A stretch of 64,000 nucleotides of DNA from Mesorhizobium sp. Root554 (GCF_001427025.1 NZ_LMGA01000001.1:1391775-1455774); one strand, 5' to 3'; positions 19,054 through 27,842 are shown, counted from the stretch's first letter. Translations and numbers: made by a program. The notes: generated by a model not told the origin, from the letters alone.

Positions 19054-20247
19054 ATGACGCTCCTCCGCCCGACTTTTCAGAAGCTTGCTATTTCCACCTT
19101 CCTTCTCACCCTGCCGCTGAATGCGGCCTTCGCCCAGGACACGACAGCCGTCGCCAACCGCATCAAGGCGCTGATGGCCAAGCAGGGCGTCGATATCGCC
19201 TGGACCGGGGTCTCCGGCGATGCATCCAGCATGGTGCTCGATGGCGTTTCCATCAAACCCGCTGTCGAAAAGGAAAGCTTGCCGATCGGCAAAGTGACCC
19301 TTGAGGGTATCTCCGAGGACAATGGCGTCTATACGGTCGATACGGTTTCGACCGAGGCGATCTCGCGCACCGTCGAGGGCATGGCGGTCGAGATGAGCCC
19401 CTTCATCATGAGCGACCTGACATTACCGCCCGAGAATGGCACCGACCCGATCGCCGGGCTGATGATGTACAAATCGGCCGAACTGGAAAACCTGACGGTG
19501 AAGATGGCCGACAAGACGGCCTTCACCATGGAGAATTTCTCGGCCGAGATCACGCCGCCGGAAAACGGCAACGCCATGGAGTTCACCGGCACGGTCGAGA
19601 AGTTCACCGGCGATCTCTCGCTGGTGCAGGATCCGAAGTCGAAACAGCTCATCGACGGGCTCGGCTACCAGAACATCTCCGGCAATATCGAGGTGGAAGG
19701 CACATGGAAGCCCTCGGACGGCAAGATGGTTCTGTCCCAGTACGACGTTACCGTCGATGATGCCGGCACCTTCGGCATGACCTTCGATTTCGGCGGCTAC
19801 ACGATGGATTTCATCAAGTCGCTGCAGGATTTGCAGAAGAAGATGGCCGCGCAGCCCGATGACGCCGACAAGTCGGCCCAGGGCATGGCCATGCTCGGCC
19901 TGATGCAGCAGCTCAGCTTCAACGCTGCGTCGATCCGGTTCGACGACGATTCCTTCACCGGCAAGGTGCTGGAATATGTCGGCAAGCAGCAGGGCATGTC
20001 GGCCAAGGACATCGCCAATCAGGCCAAGGCCATCGTACCCTTCGGCATGGCGCAGCTCAATAATGCGGAACTGACCGCGCAGGTCACCGCCGCTGTCGGC
20101 AAGTTCCTGGATGATCCGAAGAGCCTCGAGATCAAAGCCAGTCCGCCCGCGCCGGTGCCATTCGCGCTGATCGCTGCCGGCGCGACGTCTGACCCGAAAA
20201 GCCTGCCCAAGACCCTCGGCGTCACCGTGACCGCCAACGAAGACTGA
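19054..20247 (+). CDS. secreted/periplasmic protein of unknown function
   Basis: The product is a 397-residue protein with a clear Sec signal peptide (hydrophobic core STFLLTLPLNAAFA, cleavage probably after AFA before QD). The mature part alternates beta-rich segments such as TVDTVSTEAISRTVEGM, FTMENFSAEITPPENG and VDDAGTFGMTFDFGG, reminiscent of AsmA-like or DUF2125-like periplasmic proteins, but I cannot assign a family firmly. An AGGGAAA ribosome-binding site supports the ATG at 19054. A strong terminator follows at 20270. It has no cysteines or catalytic motif I could recognise. Confidence 0.8.
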   Translation: MTLLRPTFQKLAISTFLLTLPLNAAFAQDTTAVANRIKALMAKQGVDIAWTGVSGDASSMVLDGVSIKPAVEKESLPIGKVTLEGISEDNGVYTVDTVSTEAISRTVEGMAVEMSPFIMSDLTLPPENGTDPIAGLMMYKSAELENLTVKMADKTAFTMENFSAEITPPENGNAMEFTGTVEKFTGDLSLVQDPKSKQLIDGLGYQNISGNIEVEGTWKPSDGKMVLSQYDVTVDDAGTFGMTFDFGGYTMDFIKSLQDLQKKMAAQPDDADKSAQGMAMLGLMQQLSFNAASIRFDDDSFTGKVLEYVGKQQGMSAKDIANQAKAIVPFGMAQLNNAELTAQVTAAVGKFLDDPKSLEIKASPPAPVPFALIAAGATSDPKSLPKTLGVTVTANED

Positions 20248-20269
20248 ACGGCCATTCCGCATCAAACGA

Positions 20270-20300
20270 AAGGCCGCGGCGTCAATGCCGCGGCCTTTTT
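20270..20300 (+). terminator. Rho-independent terminator after the secreted-protein gene
   Basis: AAGGCCGCGGC (20270-20280), a 6-nt loop, and GCCGCGGCCTT (20287-20297) followed by TTT form an 11-bp GC-rich stem with a U tract, 23 bp past the stop codon. Confidence 0.9.
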
Positions 20301-20314
20301 CGTGACATTAAAGT

Positions 20315-20329
20315 TGATGAGCTAATTCA
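20315..20329. promoter_or_regulatory. RirA-box (IRO)-like site upstream of rirA
   Basis: TGA-N9-TCA within GTTGATGAGCTAATTCATGT closely resembles the site in the hmu divergent region (GTTGA-N9-TCATGT). TGA-N9-TCA is the described core of the iron-responsive operator bound by RirA. It lies 81 bp upstream of the rirA ATG and suggests autoregulation. Confidence 0.6.
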
Positions 20330-20409
20330 TGTATATGATCCGCCTTGTCTGGAATTGTTCCAAGGTATAGGCCATATTCGACAAAATGACTGCCATGTGA
20401 GGAACGATC

Positions 20410-20871
20410 ATGCGTCTCACGCGCCAAACCAACTATGCCATGCGTATCCTGATGTATTGCGCGGCCAATGACGGCCGGCTGAGCCGCATTCCCGAAATCG
20501 CCGCCGCCTATACGGTCTCCGAACTCTTCCTGTTCAAGATCCTGCAGCCTTTGGTGGAGCACCGTCTGGTTGAAACCGTGCGGGGCCGCAATGGCGGCGT
20601 CCGGCTCGGTCGGCAGGCCAGCCAGATCAGCCTTTTCGACGTTGTACGCGTCACCGAAGAAAATTTCGCCATGGCCGAATGCTTCGAAAGCGATGCGACG
20701 GAGTGCCCGCTGGTCGATAGCTGCTCGCTGAATTCGGCTCTGCGCGAAGCGCTCAACGCCTTCTTCGACGTGCTGGCACGCTATTCGATCGCCGACCTGA
20801 TCGCCGCGCGCCCGAATGTGCGCAACCTGCTCGGCATCGACATGATCGAGCGCCGCGCGCCCGCCGCCTGA
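20410..20871 (+). CDS. rirA: Rrf2-family iron-responsive regulator RirA
   Basis: The product is a 153-residue Fe-S-cluster regulator that represses iron-uptake genes when iron is sufficient. Rhizobial RirA hallmarks are present: the start MRLTRQTNYAMRILMYCAAN, the winged-helix with RGRNGGVRLG, and three cluster cysteines at residues 91, 99 and 105 (AECFES, ECPLVDSC). It adjoins the hmu heme-uptake genes it would be expected to control. A TGA-N9-TCA box lies upstream. It is convergent with hmuV. Confidence 0.94.
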   Translation: MRLTRQTNYAMRILMYCAANDGRLSRIPEIAAAYTVSELFLFKILQPLVEHRLVETVRGRNGGVRLGRQASQISLFDVVRVTEENFAMAECFESDATECPLVDSCSLNSALREALNAFFDVLARYSIADLIAARPNVRNLLGIDMIERRAPAA

Positions 20872-20898
20872 CTGCCTGCAATCTCGCTTGGACCGGTT

Positions 20899-21690
20899 TT
20901 AACGTGCGGCCGACTGCGGCAGCACGAAGGGCATGTTGCCTGCCGGCAGCGCACCGATCTTCAGCCGGCAGCCGAAAACCGTATCCATCAGATTGTCACT
21001 GAGGACATCGACCGGCGCGCCGTCTGCCGTCAGCCGGCCGCGATGCATGACGCAGATGCGGTCCGCATACATCGCCGTCAGGTTGAGGTCATGCAGGATG
21101 GCGACGACCCCGCCGCCGCGCCGGGCAAAATCGCGCGCCACATCCATGATGATAAGCTGGTGCTTGATATCCAGGCTGGAAACCGGCTCGTCGAGGAGCA
21201 GGTAGCGCGGCTTACCATCCAGAACCGGCGTCCACACCTGGCAGAGCACGCGCGCCAGTTGCACGCGCTGCTGCTCGCCGCCGGATAGCTCCTGATAGAA
21301 GCGTCCGGCGAATCCTTCGAGGTCGACGCGCGCCAAGGCCCGCTCCGGCAGTTGCTTGTCCTCGCCAGCCAACGCGCCCGAACGGCCGCCGACAAGCCCG
21401 AGCCGGATGATTTCACGCACCGTGAAGGGAAACGCCAGCGTCGTCGCCTGCGGCAGCACGGCGCGCATCGCCGCCGCTTCGACCGGCTTGAGGCCGGCAA
21501 GGTCGAAGCCATTGATCGCAACGCGGCCGTTATAGGGAAGGTCGCCCGACAGCGCCCGAAGCAAGGTGGTCTTGCCCGATCCGTTCGGTCCAACGATCGC
21601 CGTCACCTCGCCGGCTCTGGCGGTGAAATCGACAGCGGAAACGATGGCCTTGCCGCCTATCGCCACCGAGACATCATGGGCGTCGATCAT
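20899..21690 (-). CDS. hmuV: heme ABC transporter ATP-binding protein HmuV
   Basis: The product is a 263-residue ATPase powering heme import through HmuU. Walker A GPNGSGKT (residues 34-41), the signature LSGGEQQRV, Walker B YLLLDEP and the H-loop ILHDLN are intact. The frame runs upstream to 22137 inside hmuU, but the ATG at 21690 starts the standard MIDAHDVSVAIGGK N terminus and lies 11 bp after hmuU. It is the last gene of the hmuP-S-T-U-V operon. Confidence 0.95.
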   Translation of the reverse strand: MIDAHDVSVAIGGKAIVSAVDFTARAGEVTAIVGPNGSGKTTLLRALSGDLPYNGRVAINGFDLAGLKPVEAAAMRAVLPQATTLAFPFTVREIIRLGLVGGRSGALAGEDKQLPERALARVDLEGFAGRFYQELSGGEQQRVQLARVLCQVWTPVLDGKPRYLLLDEPVSSLDIKHQLIIMDVARDFARRGGGVVAILHDLNLTAMYADRICVMHRGRLTADGAPVDVLSDNLMDTVFGCRLKIGALPAGNMPFVLPQSAAR

Positions 21691-21701
21691 GGTGTTTCTC
21701 G

Positions 21702-22802
21702 CTAGAGATCGAGGACGCCGCGCTTGCGCAGCAGAATCCACAGGAAGAAGGGGCCGCCGACGCAGGCGGTCACAATGCCGATGGGAAGCTCGGCGGGAGC
21801 GACGATGGTGCGCGCGACGGCGTCCGCAAGCAGAAGCAGCACCGCGCCCAGCAAGGCCGAGGCGGGCAGCAGGTAGCGGTTGTCGGGGCCGATCAGCAGC
21901 CTCAGCAGATGCGGCACGACGATGCCAACGAAGCCGATGCCGCCGCTGACCGCGACCGATGCGCCGACCGCCGCCGCGACAGCGACAATGGCAATGTATT
22001 TCAGCCGCTGGACAGGTATGCCAAGGTGATGCGCCGTCGCTTCGCCGAGCGCCAGCGCATTGAGCCCGCGCGCCAGGAAAGGCGTCGCGGCCAGCGCCAC
22101 CGCGATGATCGGACCGACCACGCCAATCTTCTGCCATGTTGCCCCGGCCAGCGAGCCGAGTTGCCAGAATGTCAGGTCGCGCAACTGCCGGTCGTCGGCC
22201 ATGTAGATCAGCACGCCGGTCAGCGCCATCGCCAGCGCCGCCAGCGCGATACCGGCGAGCAGCATGGTTGCAACTGACGTCTGCCCCTGGCGCGTGGCGA
22301 TGCGGTAAAGGATCAGCGTCGTGATCAGCCCGCCGACAAAGGCCGCGAATGGCAGCGCCAGCGCACCGAACAGGTCGGTGAAGGGCGCAAGAACCGTTGC
22401 GCCGAGCACGATGACGCCGACGGCGCCGAGGCTCGACCCGGCGGAAATGCCGATCAGGCCGGGGTCGGCAAGCGGGTTGCGGAAAAGCCCCTGCATCACA
22501 GCGCCAGATACAGCCAGGGCCGCGCCGATCAGCGCCCCCATCAGCACGCGCGGCAGGCGGATGTCATTGATGATGACGCGGTCGCGCGCGCTGAGAGCAT
22601 CGCCGCCCGCCGAAGGGCCGAACAGCCAGTCGCTCACCACGCCGACCGGCGAAGCGTCGGAAGCCCCCGACGCCAGGCTGAGCAAGGCAGTCACGATCAG
22701 AACGCCGACCAGCGCGAAAATGACCGCACGGGCGCGGACGGACCGGTCGCCTTCTGCCACCGTGCTCATACCCGGCACGCCGGTCAAAGTCTGGTCAACC
22801 AT
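21702..22802 (-). CDS. hmuU: heme ABC transporter permease HmuU
   Basis: The product is a 366-residue FecCD/BtuC-type permease with about ten transmembrane helices. Family blocks include RLPRVLMGALIGAALAVSGAVMQGLFRNPLADPGLIGIS and the C-terminal VVPHLLRLLIGPDNRYLLP, which contacts the ATPase. A GGGAGA ribosome-binding site precedes the ATG. It lies 12 bp after hmuT and 11 bp before hmuV. Confidence 0.95.
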   Translation of the reverse strand: MVDQTLTGVPGMSTVAEGDRSVRARAVIFALVGVLIVTALLSLASGASDASPVGVVSDWLFGPSAGGDALSARDRVIINDIRLPRVLMGALIGAALAVSGAVMQGLFRNPLADPGLIGISAGSSLGAVGVIVLGATVLAPFTDLFGALALPFAAFVGGLITTLILYRIATRQGQTSVATMLLAGIALAALAMALTGVLIYMADDRQLRDLTFWQLGSLAGATWQKIGVVGPIIAVALAATPFLARGLNALALGEATAHHLGIPVQRLKYIAIVAVAAAVGASVAVSGGIGFVGIVVPHLLRLLIGPDNRYLLPASALLGAVLLLLADAVARTIVAPAELPIGIVTACVGGPFFLWILLRKRGVLDL

Positions 22803-22814
22803 TCTCCCGGCCGC

Positions 22815-23696
22815 TCAATTGGCGACCTGCCCGCCATAGAGCGCGAGCGCGAGATCGTGGATGGCGCTGGCCGTGCGGGGGCCGAAGCCGAGCAGATAGC
22901 TGCCATCCATGCGGATGACGGCTTTTGCCTTGCCGGCGGGCGTCTGCGCGATGGCAGGATTGCCGAGGACTTCGGCGTCGGACGTTTCCGGGCCGCCGCG
23001 CCGCATCATCAGGATGACGTCGGGCGCGGCCGTGACGATGGCCTCGTCGGAAAGTTGCTTGTAACCGGTATAGCCTTCCACCGCATTGATCCCTCCGGCG
23101 AGCGAGATGATGCCGCTGGCGGCGGTGTCGCTGCCGGAAGCCAGTATCTTGCCGCCCTGCGCCGACAGGACGAACAGGATGCGCTTGCGCTGCTTGACCG
23201 AGGCGACCCGGCTTTCCACCGCTTTCAGCCTGGCGTCGGTCTCTGCAACAAGGGCATCAGCCTTGGCATCGACGCCAAGCGCCTTTCCGACGATGCGGAT
23301 CCTGTCGAGGATGCCCTGATGGTCGTACTCCTCCGGCACTTCGATGAAAGGCACGCTCGCCTTCTTGAGCACGTCGACGGCTTCCTTCGGTCCGCTGCCC
23401 TGCAGCGCCAGAATGCCCGATGGATTGACCGACAGAACCCCTTCCGGCGAAAGCTGGCGCATGTAGCCGACATCCGGAAGCTTGAACGCTGCTTCAGGAT
23501 AGACGCTGGTCGAATCGCGCGCCACCAGATGATCCTGCTCGCCAAGAGCGAAGACGATCTCGGTGATGGCGCCGCCGATGCTGACGATCCTTGAGGTATC
23601 CGGAAATACCGAGGCGTCATCTGCGGCCATCGCCGGCAGCGCCTGCGAATACAGGCCGACGGCCAGCGCCACCAGCAGGCTTCGGAAATACGTCAT
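22815..23696 (-). CDS. hmuT: periplasmic heme-binding protein HmuT
   Basis: The product is a 293-residue type III (TroA/BtuF-like) solute-binding protein with a signal peptide ending near ALPAMAA. The mature start RIVSIGGAITEIVFALGEQDHLVARDS is the typical HmuT opening, and the SVYPEAAFKLPDVGYMRQL segment carries the tyrosines usually involved in heme binding. It shuttles heme to HmuUV and sits in the middle of the operon. Confidence 0.94.
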   Translation of the reverse strand: MTYFRSLLVALAVGLYSQALPAMAADDASVFPDTSRIVSIGGAITEIVFALGEQDHLVARDSTSVYPEAAFKLPDVGYMRQLSPEGVLSVNPSGILALQGSGPKEAVDVLKKASVPFIEVPEEYDHQGILDRIRIVGKALGVDAKADALVAETDARLKAVESRVASVKQRKRILFVLSAQGGKILASGSDTAASGIISLAGGINAVEGYTGYKQLSDEAIVTAAPDVILMMRRGGPETSDAEVLGNPAIAQTPAGKAKAVIRMDGSYLLGFGPRTASAIHDLALALYGGQVAN

Positions 23697-23707
23697 CGAA
23701 ACCTCTT

Positions 23708-24769
23708 TCAGGCTGCGTAGGGGCTGGGAATACGCGGCAGGTTTTCCGCCAGGAAGCGCCAGTCTTCACGCTCACCCTGCCCCTCATGCCGCTTTCCGAA
23801 GAACTGGATGATCATCCGGCCATCACCGTCATAGACCTCCAGCGACGTCACATGGCCGTCCCTGGTCGGCTTGCGCACGGCCCAGACTTCCTGGACGTGG
23901 TCGAGCCTGAGATGCAGATGGAATGTCTCGTCCAGAACGTTGATCCATGGCCCCATGGTCTTGATCGACTTGATCGGCCCGGAATGGATCTGGATGCAGC
24001 CGCGGTTGCCGACGAAACACATGATCGGCATGTCGCCTTCGGCGGCGTGGTTCATCATCGCCGGCAGTGCGTCCTTGTCGAGCAGCCAGGCGTAGTCCTG
24101 CCCGACCATCCGCACGGCCTGTCGGCGGCTCAGCTTCAGCGTGCGCAGCATGCCGAAGAACTGATGCACGTCGGTGAGCTGGCTCCAGCGGTTGCGCAAA
24201 TCATCGACGTTGGCCGAAGCGTCCTCGCCTGCCGCATCGTCGTGCACGGCCACGCTGGCCACTTCGATGCGAGGTTCCTGGTCGCCGGAAATCAGTTCAG
24301 CGACCAGCTTCTCATAGGCCTGAAGATCGGAATCCGGCCGCAGATGCACCTTGTGCACGGCGGCGCCGGCTTCGTCGAAGAATTGCATGCTGCGGCGGAT
24401 GGCGTCGCCGTCACGCTTTTCGACGGCGAACCCATGCGCCCACATCTTGGGGAAGATGCGCAGGTCGATATCCGCGCCCAGCACCATGGCATTGTGGTTG
24501 CCGGTGACGATCTTGTCATAGACGCCGATCTTCTCGTGCACGGCGCTTTCGTTGCGGGTCAACGCCATCACTTCGCCGACCGCTTCGAGTCCGGTCAGCA
24601 GCGCATCGACGCGCGGCTCCACCCGCACGACGCCGTCTCCGCAATGCGCCGCCACCAATTCGGCTTCGGAAATGCCAAGGTCGGCGGCGAGGTCGCGCTC
24701 GCGCATTTTCGGATTGTCGATCCGGGCGCGCCTGATCTCTTGCGAAGTGGGTTTCATGCGCTGGTCCAT
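23708..24769 (-). CDS. hmuS: hemin-degrading factor HmuS
   Basis: The product is a 353-residue HemS/ChuS/ShuS-type cytoplasmic heme-handling protein with two repeats, the second starting near WSQLTDVHQFFGMLRTLKLSRRQAVR. HemS/ChuS members deliver or degrade imported heme. The ATG at 24769 has an AGAAGG ribosome-binding site; MKPT at 24757 is an alternative. The upstream extension to 24931 lies inside hmuP and is not used. It is followed 11 bp later by hmuT. Confidence 0.94.
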   Translation of the reverse strand: MDQRMKPTSQEIRRARIDNPKMRERDLAADLGISEAELVAAHCGDGVVRVEPRVDALLTGLEAVGEVMALTRNESAVHEKIGVYDKIVTGNHNAMVLGADIDLRIFPKMWAHGFAVEKRDGDAIRRSMQFFDEAGAAVHKVHLRPDSDLQAYEKLVAELISGDQEPRIEVASVAVHDDAAGEDASANVDDLRNRWSQLTDVHQFFGMLRTLKLSRRQAVRMVGQDYAWLLDKDALPAMMNHAAEGDMPIMCFVGNRGCIQIHSGPIKSIKTMGPWINVLDETFHLHLRLDHVQEVWAVRKPTRDGHVTSLEVYDGDGRMIIQFFGKRHEGQGEREDWRFLAENLPRIPSPYAA

Positions 24770-24788
24770 GATTGCCTTCTGCCGGTTC

Positions 24789-24998
24789 TTACTTGTTGAG
24801 GATGAGCTTGCCCTGCCGGGTGATCTTGAGCCGGTAGAGCGCGCCGTGATGTTCGATCCCGATCTCGTGATCGCCCTGGAACAGCGAGTTCGAGGAAAGC
24901 GTCCGGACGGATAGCGGAACGCGCTCCACACGCACCGGCGTGCGCGTTTCCACGCGGCGGAAGCGATAGCGGAAATCGTCGGGATTATGCGTGTTCAT
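24789..24998 (-). CDS. hmuP: hemin uptake protein HmuP/HemP
   Basis: The product is a 69-residue HemP-family protein with the conserved C-terminal module SSNSLFQGDHEIGIEHHGALYRLKITRQGKLILNK (residues 34-68). In Bradyrhizobium HmuP is needed to activate heme-uptake genes; in other bacteria its role is less clear. An AGGAG ribosome-binding site precedes the ATG. It is the first gene of the minus-strand hmu operon. Confidence 0.93.
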   Translation of the reverse strand: MNTHNPDDFRYRFRRVETRTPVRVERVPLSVRTLSSNSLFQGDHEIGIEHHGALYRLKITRQGKLILNK

Positions 24999-25061
24999 CG
25001 AGTGCGACTCCTGTCTCTGCCGTTGCCCGCTTATCGGCCGGGCAAATGCCGATTCATTTGT

Positions 25062-25076
25062 TGACTTGAATAATCA
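25062..25076. promoter_or_regulatory. RirA-box (IRO)-like operator in the hmuP/receptor divergent region
   Basis: TGA-CTTGAATAA-TCA fits the RirA iron-responsive operator core TGA-N9-TCA. It covers the -10 of a minus-strand promoter and contains most of a TTGACT hexamer (25061-25066) usable as a plus-strand -35. One bound repressor could therefore shut both operons. Confidence 0.72.
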
Positions 25077-25095
25077 TGTTTACTAGTCAGTGCAA
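25067..25095 (-). promoter_or_regulatory. promoter of the hmuPSTUV operon
   Basis: Read on the minus strand, TTGCAC (25095-25090) and TATTCA (25072-25067) are spaced by 17 bp, giving a start near 25060 and a leader of about 60 nt before hmuP. The -10 lies inside the RirA-type box. Confidence 0.5.
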
Positions 25096-25193
25096 TACCG
25101 GACAAAATGAGTCAACATTTAAGGCGCCGGTTTGAGAGAAATTTGCGAGCAAGCGCTTTGGCCAGCCAGCAGGCAACGGATCTGGAGTTGGAA

Positions 25194-27398
25194 ATGAGGC
25201 TGGGGCAGCGCGACGGAATTGATATTGAACATGGGCGACCGACGCTTTTGCGCGCGCCGCGCGGAGCGGCAACGCTTCTGGCCGGCGCGGCGATCGTCGC
25301 GCTTTCGGCTTCTCTCGTTCATGCGCAGGAGGCCGGCCAGCCAGACACCGGCCGGACGGAGCAGGATGAGCGGGCCAAGACGGCGGAAGGCACGACCCTT
25401 CTCGACAAGATCCTGCTGCTGAGCCGCACAGGCGAAACGTCGATCGAATCCATGTCCGCCTCGAGCCATGTGGATAAGGAACAACTGGAACGCCGCATGG
25501 CGACGACGCCGGGCGACGTGTTCTTCGGCGTTCCGGGCATCACCATGCAGGCCGACGCCAGGCGCGTCGCCTCCAGCGTCAACATTCGCGGCCTGCAGGA
25601 TTTCGGGCGCGTCCAGGTCATCCTCGATGGCGCAAGGCAGAACTTCCAGCGTTCCGACCACGGCACGCAATCGACCTTCTGGGTCGATCCGGAATTGCTG
25701 AACTCGGCAGACGTCATCCGCGGGCCGGTCGCCAACACCTACGGCTCAGGCGCCATCGGCGGCGTCGTCATGCTCGCCACGAAAGACGCCGACGATTTCC
25801 TGCGTCCCGGCGAAACCTGGGCGACCTCGCTGACCGGCCGCTATGAAAGCAACGGCAATGGCTGGACCACAAGCGCCACCGGCGCCTACAAATTCAACGA
25901 GAATGCCAGCGTGCTCGGCAACATCGTCTACCGCGACTATGACGACTACAAGGACGGCGGCGGCGACAGGGTCGGCGGCACCGGCTTCGACGTCCTGAGC
26001 GGTATGCTCAAGGCCGACATCAAGCCCTCCGAGAACAGCGAGTTGAAGCTCGGCTGGATCGGCGCCAGCGACAGCTGGCAGGAAGTCAGCGGCGGGTCGC
26101 CGGCTTACGACCTCGACATGAAGCAGAACACCTGGACGGCCCGCTACAACATCACCGACGAAGATAAGAGCTGGCTCGATCTCCACGTCAACGTCGCCTA
26201 CAACCGGACCGGCATCGACCAGACCAGCTTGCGCCCGCTCGGCGGCCGTTTCGACCCGGTCACCGGCCTGCCGGTCGTCCTGCCAGCCGGATCGCTGAAC
26301 ACCTTCGACATCGGCACGACCAGTTTTGACGTCTGGAACACGTCCCGCTTCCAGACCGGCGGTCTCGACCACGAACTGACCTATGGCGGCGACCTCGTCA
26401 GCGACGATGTCGCTACGGAAGGCGCTGCGGGCGGAGATTCCTTCTACACGCCTTCCGGCAAGCGTCAGGTCGCGGGTGCCTACATCCAGGACAAGATGAC
26501 CTGGGATTGGCTGCAGGTCATCACCGGACTTCGCTACGATACCTACAGCCTGAAGGGCGGCGGCATCGACAATTCCGGCGACAGGCTGTCGCCCCGCATC
26601 ACCGTCGGCGTCTCGCCGTTCGATGGCCCGCATCTGGAAGGTCTGCAATTCTACGGTACGTATGCCGAAGGCTACCGCTCCCCCTCGCTCACCGAGACGC
26701 TGATCAGCGGCCTGCATCCGGCAGGCGTGTCGTTCCCGTTCCTGCCCAATCCGAACCTCAGGCCGGAAACCGGCAAGACATGGGAGTTCGGCGCCAACTA
26801 CAAGACCGATGGCGTGTTCCAGCCGGATGACGCGCTGCGCATCAAGGCCGCCTACTTCAACAACAATGTCGAAGACTATATCGACGGCGTCACCCTTTCG
26901 CCCTTCGATCCGACCAGCGGCTGTCCGTTCGGCGGCACCATTCCGATCTGTACCCAGTACCGGAATTTCGCCAAGGCCAGGATCAACGGTTTCGAGGTTG
27001 AAAGCATCTATGATGCCGGCTGGGGCTTTGCCGGGCTTTCGGCTTCCGTCATCAACGGTCACACGATCGACGATGACGGCGTGCGCGCCGATATGGTCAC
27101 CACCCCCTCCTCGCAGGTCACCGCGCAGCTCGGCTTCCGCTTTTTCGAGGACAGGCTGACTGTCGGCGGCGAGGTCCAGCACAATGGCAAGCCGAAGGGC
27201 AACGCAACGGCGGACGACTACACGCTGGTCAATGCCTTCGCCAGCTATCAGGCGACCGACGATTTCAAGCTCGACTTCCGCGTCGACAACATCTTCGACG
27301 TCAAATACGCCAACCCGCTGAACACCACTACCACCACGAAGCTTTACGAGCCGGGCGTCTCCGTCAAGCTCGCGGCGACCATGCGATTTGGAGGCTAG
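25194..27398 (+). CDS. hmuR: TonB-dependent heme/hemoglobin outer-membrane receptor
   Basis: The product is a 734-residue outer-membrane receptor with a long n-region signal sequence (TLLAGAAIVALSASLVHAQ), a plug domain (VNIRGLQDFGRVQVILDGARQ, VIRGP...YGSGAIGG) and a 22-strand barrel ending in aromatic-rich strands. Heme-receptor motifs are visible: YRSP in place of FRAP (EGYRSPSLTE) and NPNL (PNPNLRPE), with a conserved His (SGLHPAG) between them. It is equivalent to rhizobial ShmR/BhuA/HmuR. The start at 25194 has GGAG about 6 nt upstream; the in-frame ATG at 25107 lacks a ribosome-binding site but would extend the protein by 29 residues. Confidence 0.93.
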   Translation: MRLGQRDGIDIEHGRPTLLRAPRGAATLLAGAAIVALSASLVHAQEAGQPDTGRTEQDERAKTAEGTTLLDKILLLSRTGETSIESMSASSHVDKEQLERRMATTPGDVFFGVPGITMQADARRVASSVNIRGLQDFGRVQVILDGARQNFQRSDHGTQSTFWVDPELLNSADVIRGPVANTYGSGAIGGVVMLATKDADDFLRPGETWATSLTGRYESNGNGWTTSATGAYKFNENASVLGNIVYRDYDDYKDGGGDRVGGTGFDVLSGMLKADIKPSENSELKLGWIGASDSWQEVSGGSPAYDLDMKQNTWTARYNITDEDKSWLDLHVNVAYNRTGIDQTSLRPLGGRFDPVTGLPVVLPAGSLNTFDIGTTSFDVWNTSRFQTGGLDHELTYGGDLVSDDVATEGAAGGDSFYTPSGKRQVAGAYIQDKMTWDWLQVITGLRYDTYSLKGGGIDNSGDRLSPRITVGVSPFDGPHLEGLQFYGTYAEGYRSPSLTETLISGLHPAGVSFPFLPNPNLRPETGKTWEFGANYKTDGVFQPDDALRIKAAYFNNNVEDYIDGVTLSPFDPTSGCPFGGTIPICTQYRNFAKARINGFEVESIYDAGWGFAGLSASVINGHTIDDDGVRADMVTTPSSQVTAQLGFRFFEDRLTVGGEVQHNGKPKGNATADDYTLVNAFASYQATDDFKLDFRVDNIFDVKYANPLNTTTTTKLYEPGVSVKLAATMRFGG

Positions 27399-27401
27399 GC
27401 C

Positions 27402-27842
27402 ATGACCCGGAAGGCAATCCGAAACATATTGGCGGCGTTTACCGCCGCCGCATCCTGGGTTGCCTTTCAGCCTGCCCACGCCCAGCAGCCGGCGCCAGCG
27501 CTTTCGCTGGAACTGAATGCCGCGCAGCCATCGGACAAGGGCTGCCGCCTCACCTTCGTGGTCAACAACGGACTTGGCGCCGACCTGTCCAAGGCGGCGT
27601 TCGAGATCGCCCTGTTCAACGATGCCGGCGTGGTCGACCGGCTGACCGTACTCGATTTCAGGGAATTGCCGGCAGGCAAGACCCGCGTGAGGCGTTTCGA
27701 CCTTTCGGGGACGGATTGCGGCAAGATCGGCCGCGTTCTGGTCAACAGCGTCACCGAATGCGGCGGCAACCGCATTGAGCCCACCGCTTGCATGCGCGGC
27801 CTCAAGACGGCGAACAAGGCCGGCATCGCCTTCGGCGTCTGA
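27402..27842 (+). CDS. small secreted cysteine-containing protein of the heme locus
   Basis: The product is a 146-residue protein with a signal peptide (RNILAAFTAAASWVAFQPAHAQ, cleavage after AHA). Four cysteines are spread through the mature part (GCRLTF, TDCGKI, TECGGN, TACMRG), suggesting two disulfides or a ligand site. It starts 3 bp after the heme-receptor stop and precedes tonB, so it belongs to the receptor operon. I know of similar unassigned proteins at rhizobial heme loci but no proven function; a periplasmic role in heme capture is a guess from context. Confidence 0.85.
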   Translation: MTRKAIRNILAAFTAAASWVAFQPAHAQQPAPALSLELNAAQPSDKGCRLTFVVNNGLGADLSKAAFEIALFNDAGVVDRLTVLDFRELPAGKTRVRRFDLSGTDCGKIGRVLVNSVTECGGNRIEPTACMRGLKTANKAGIAFGV

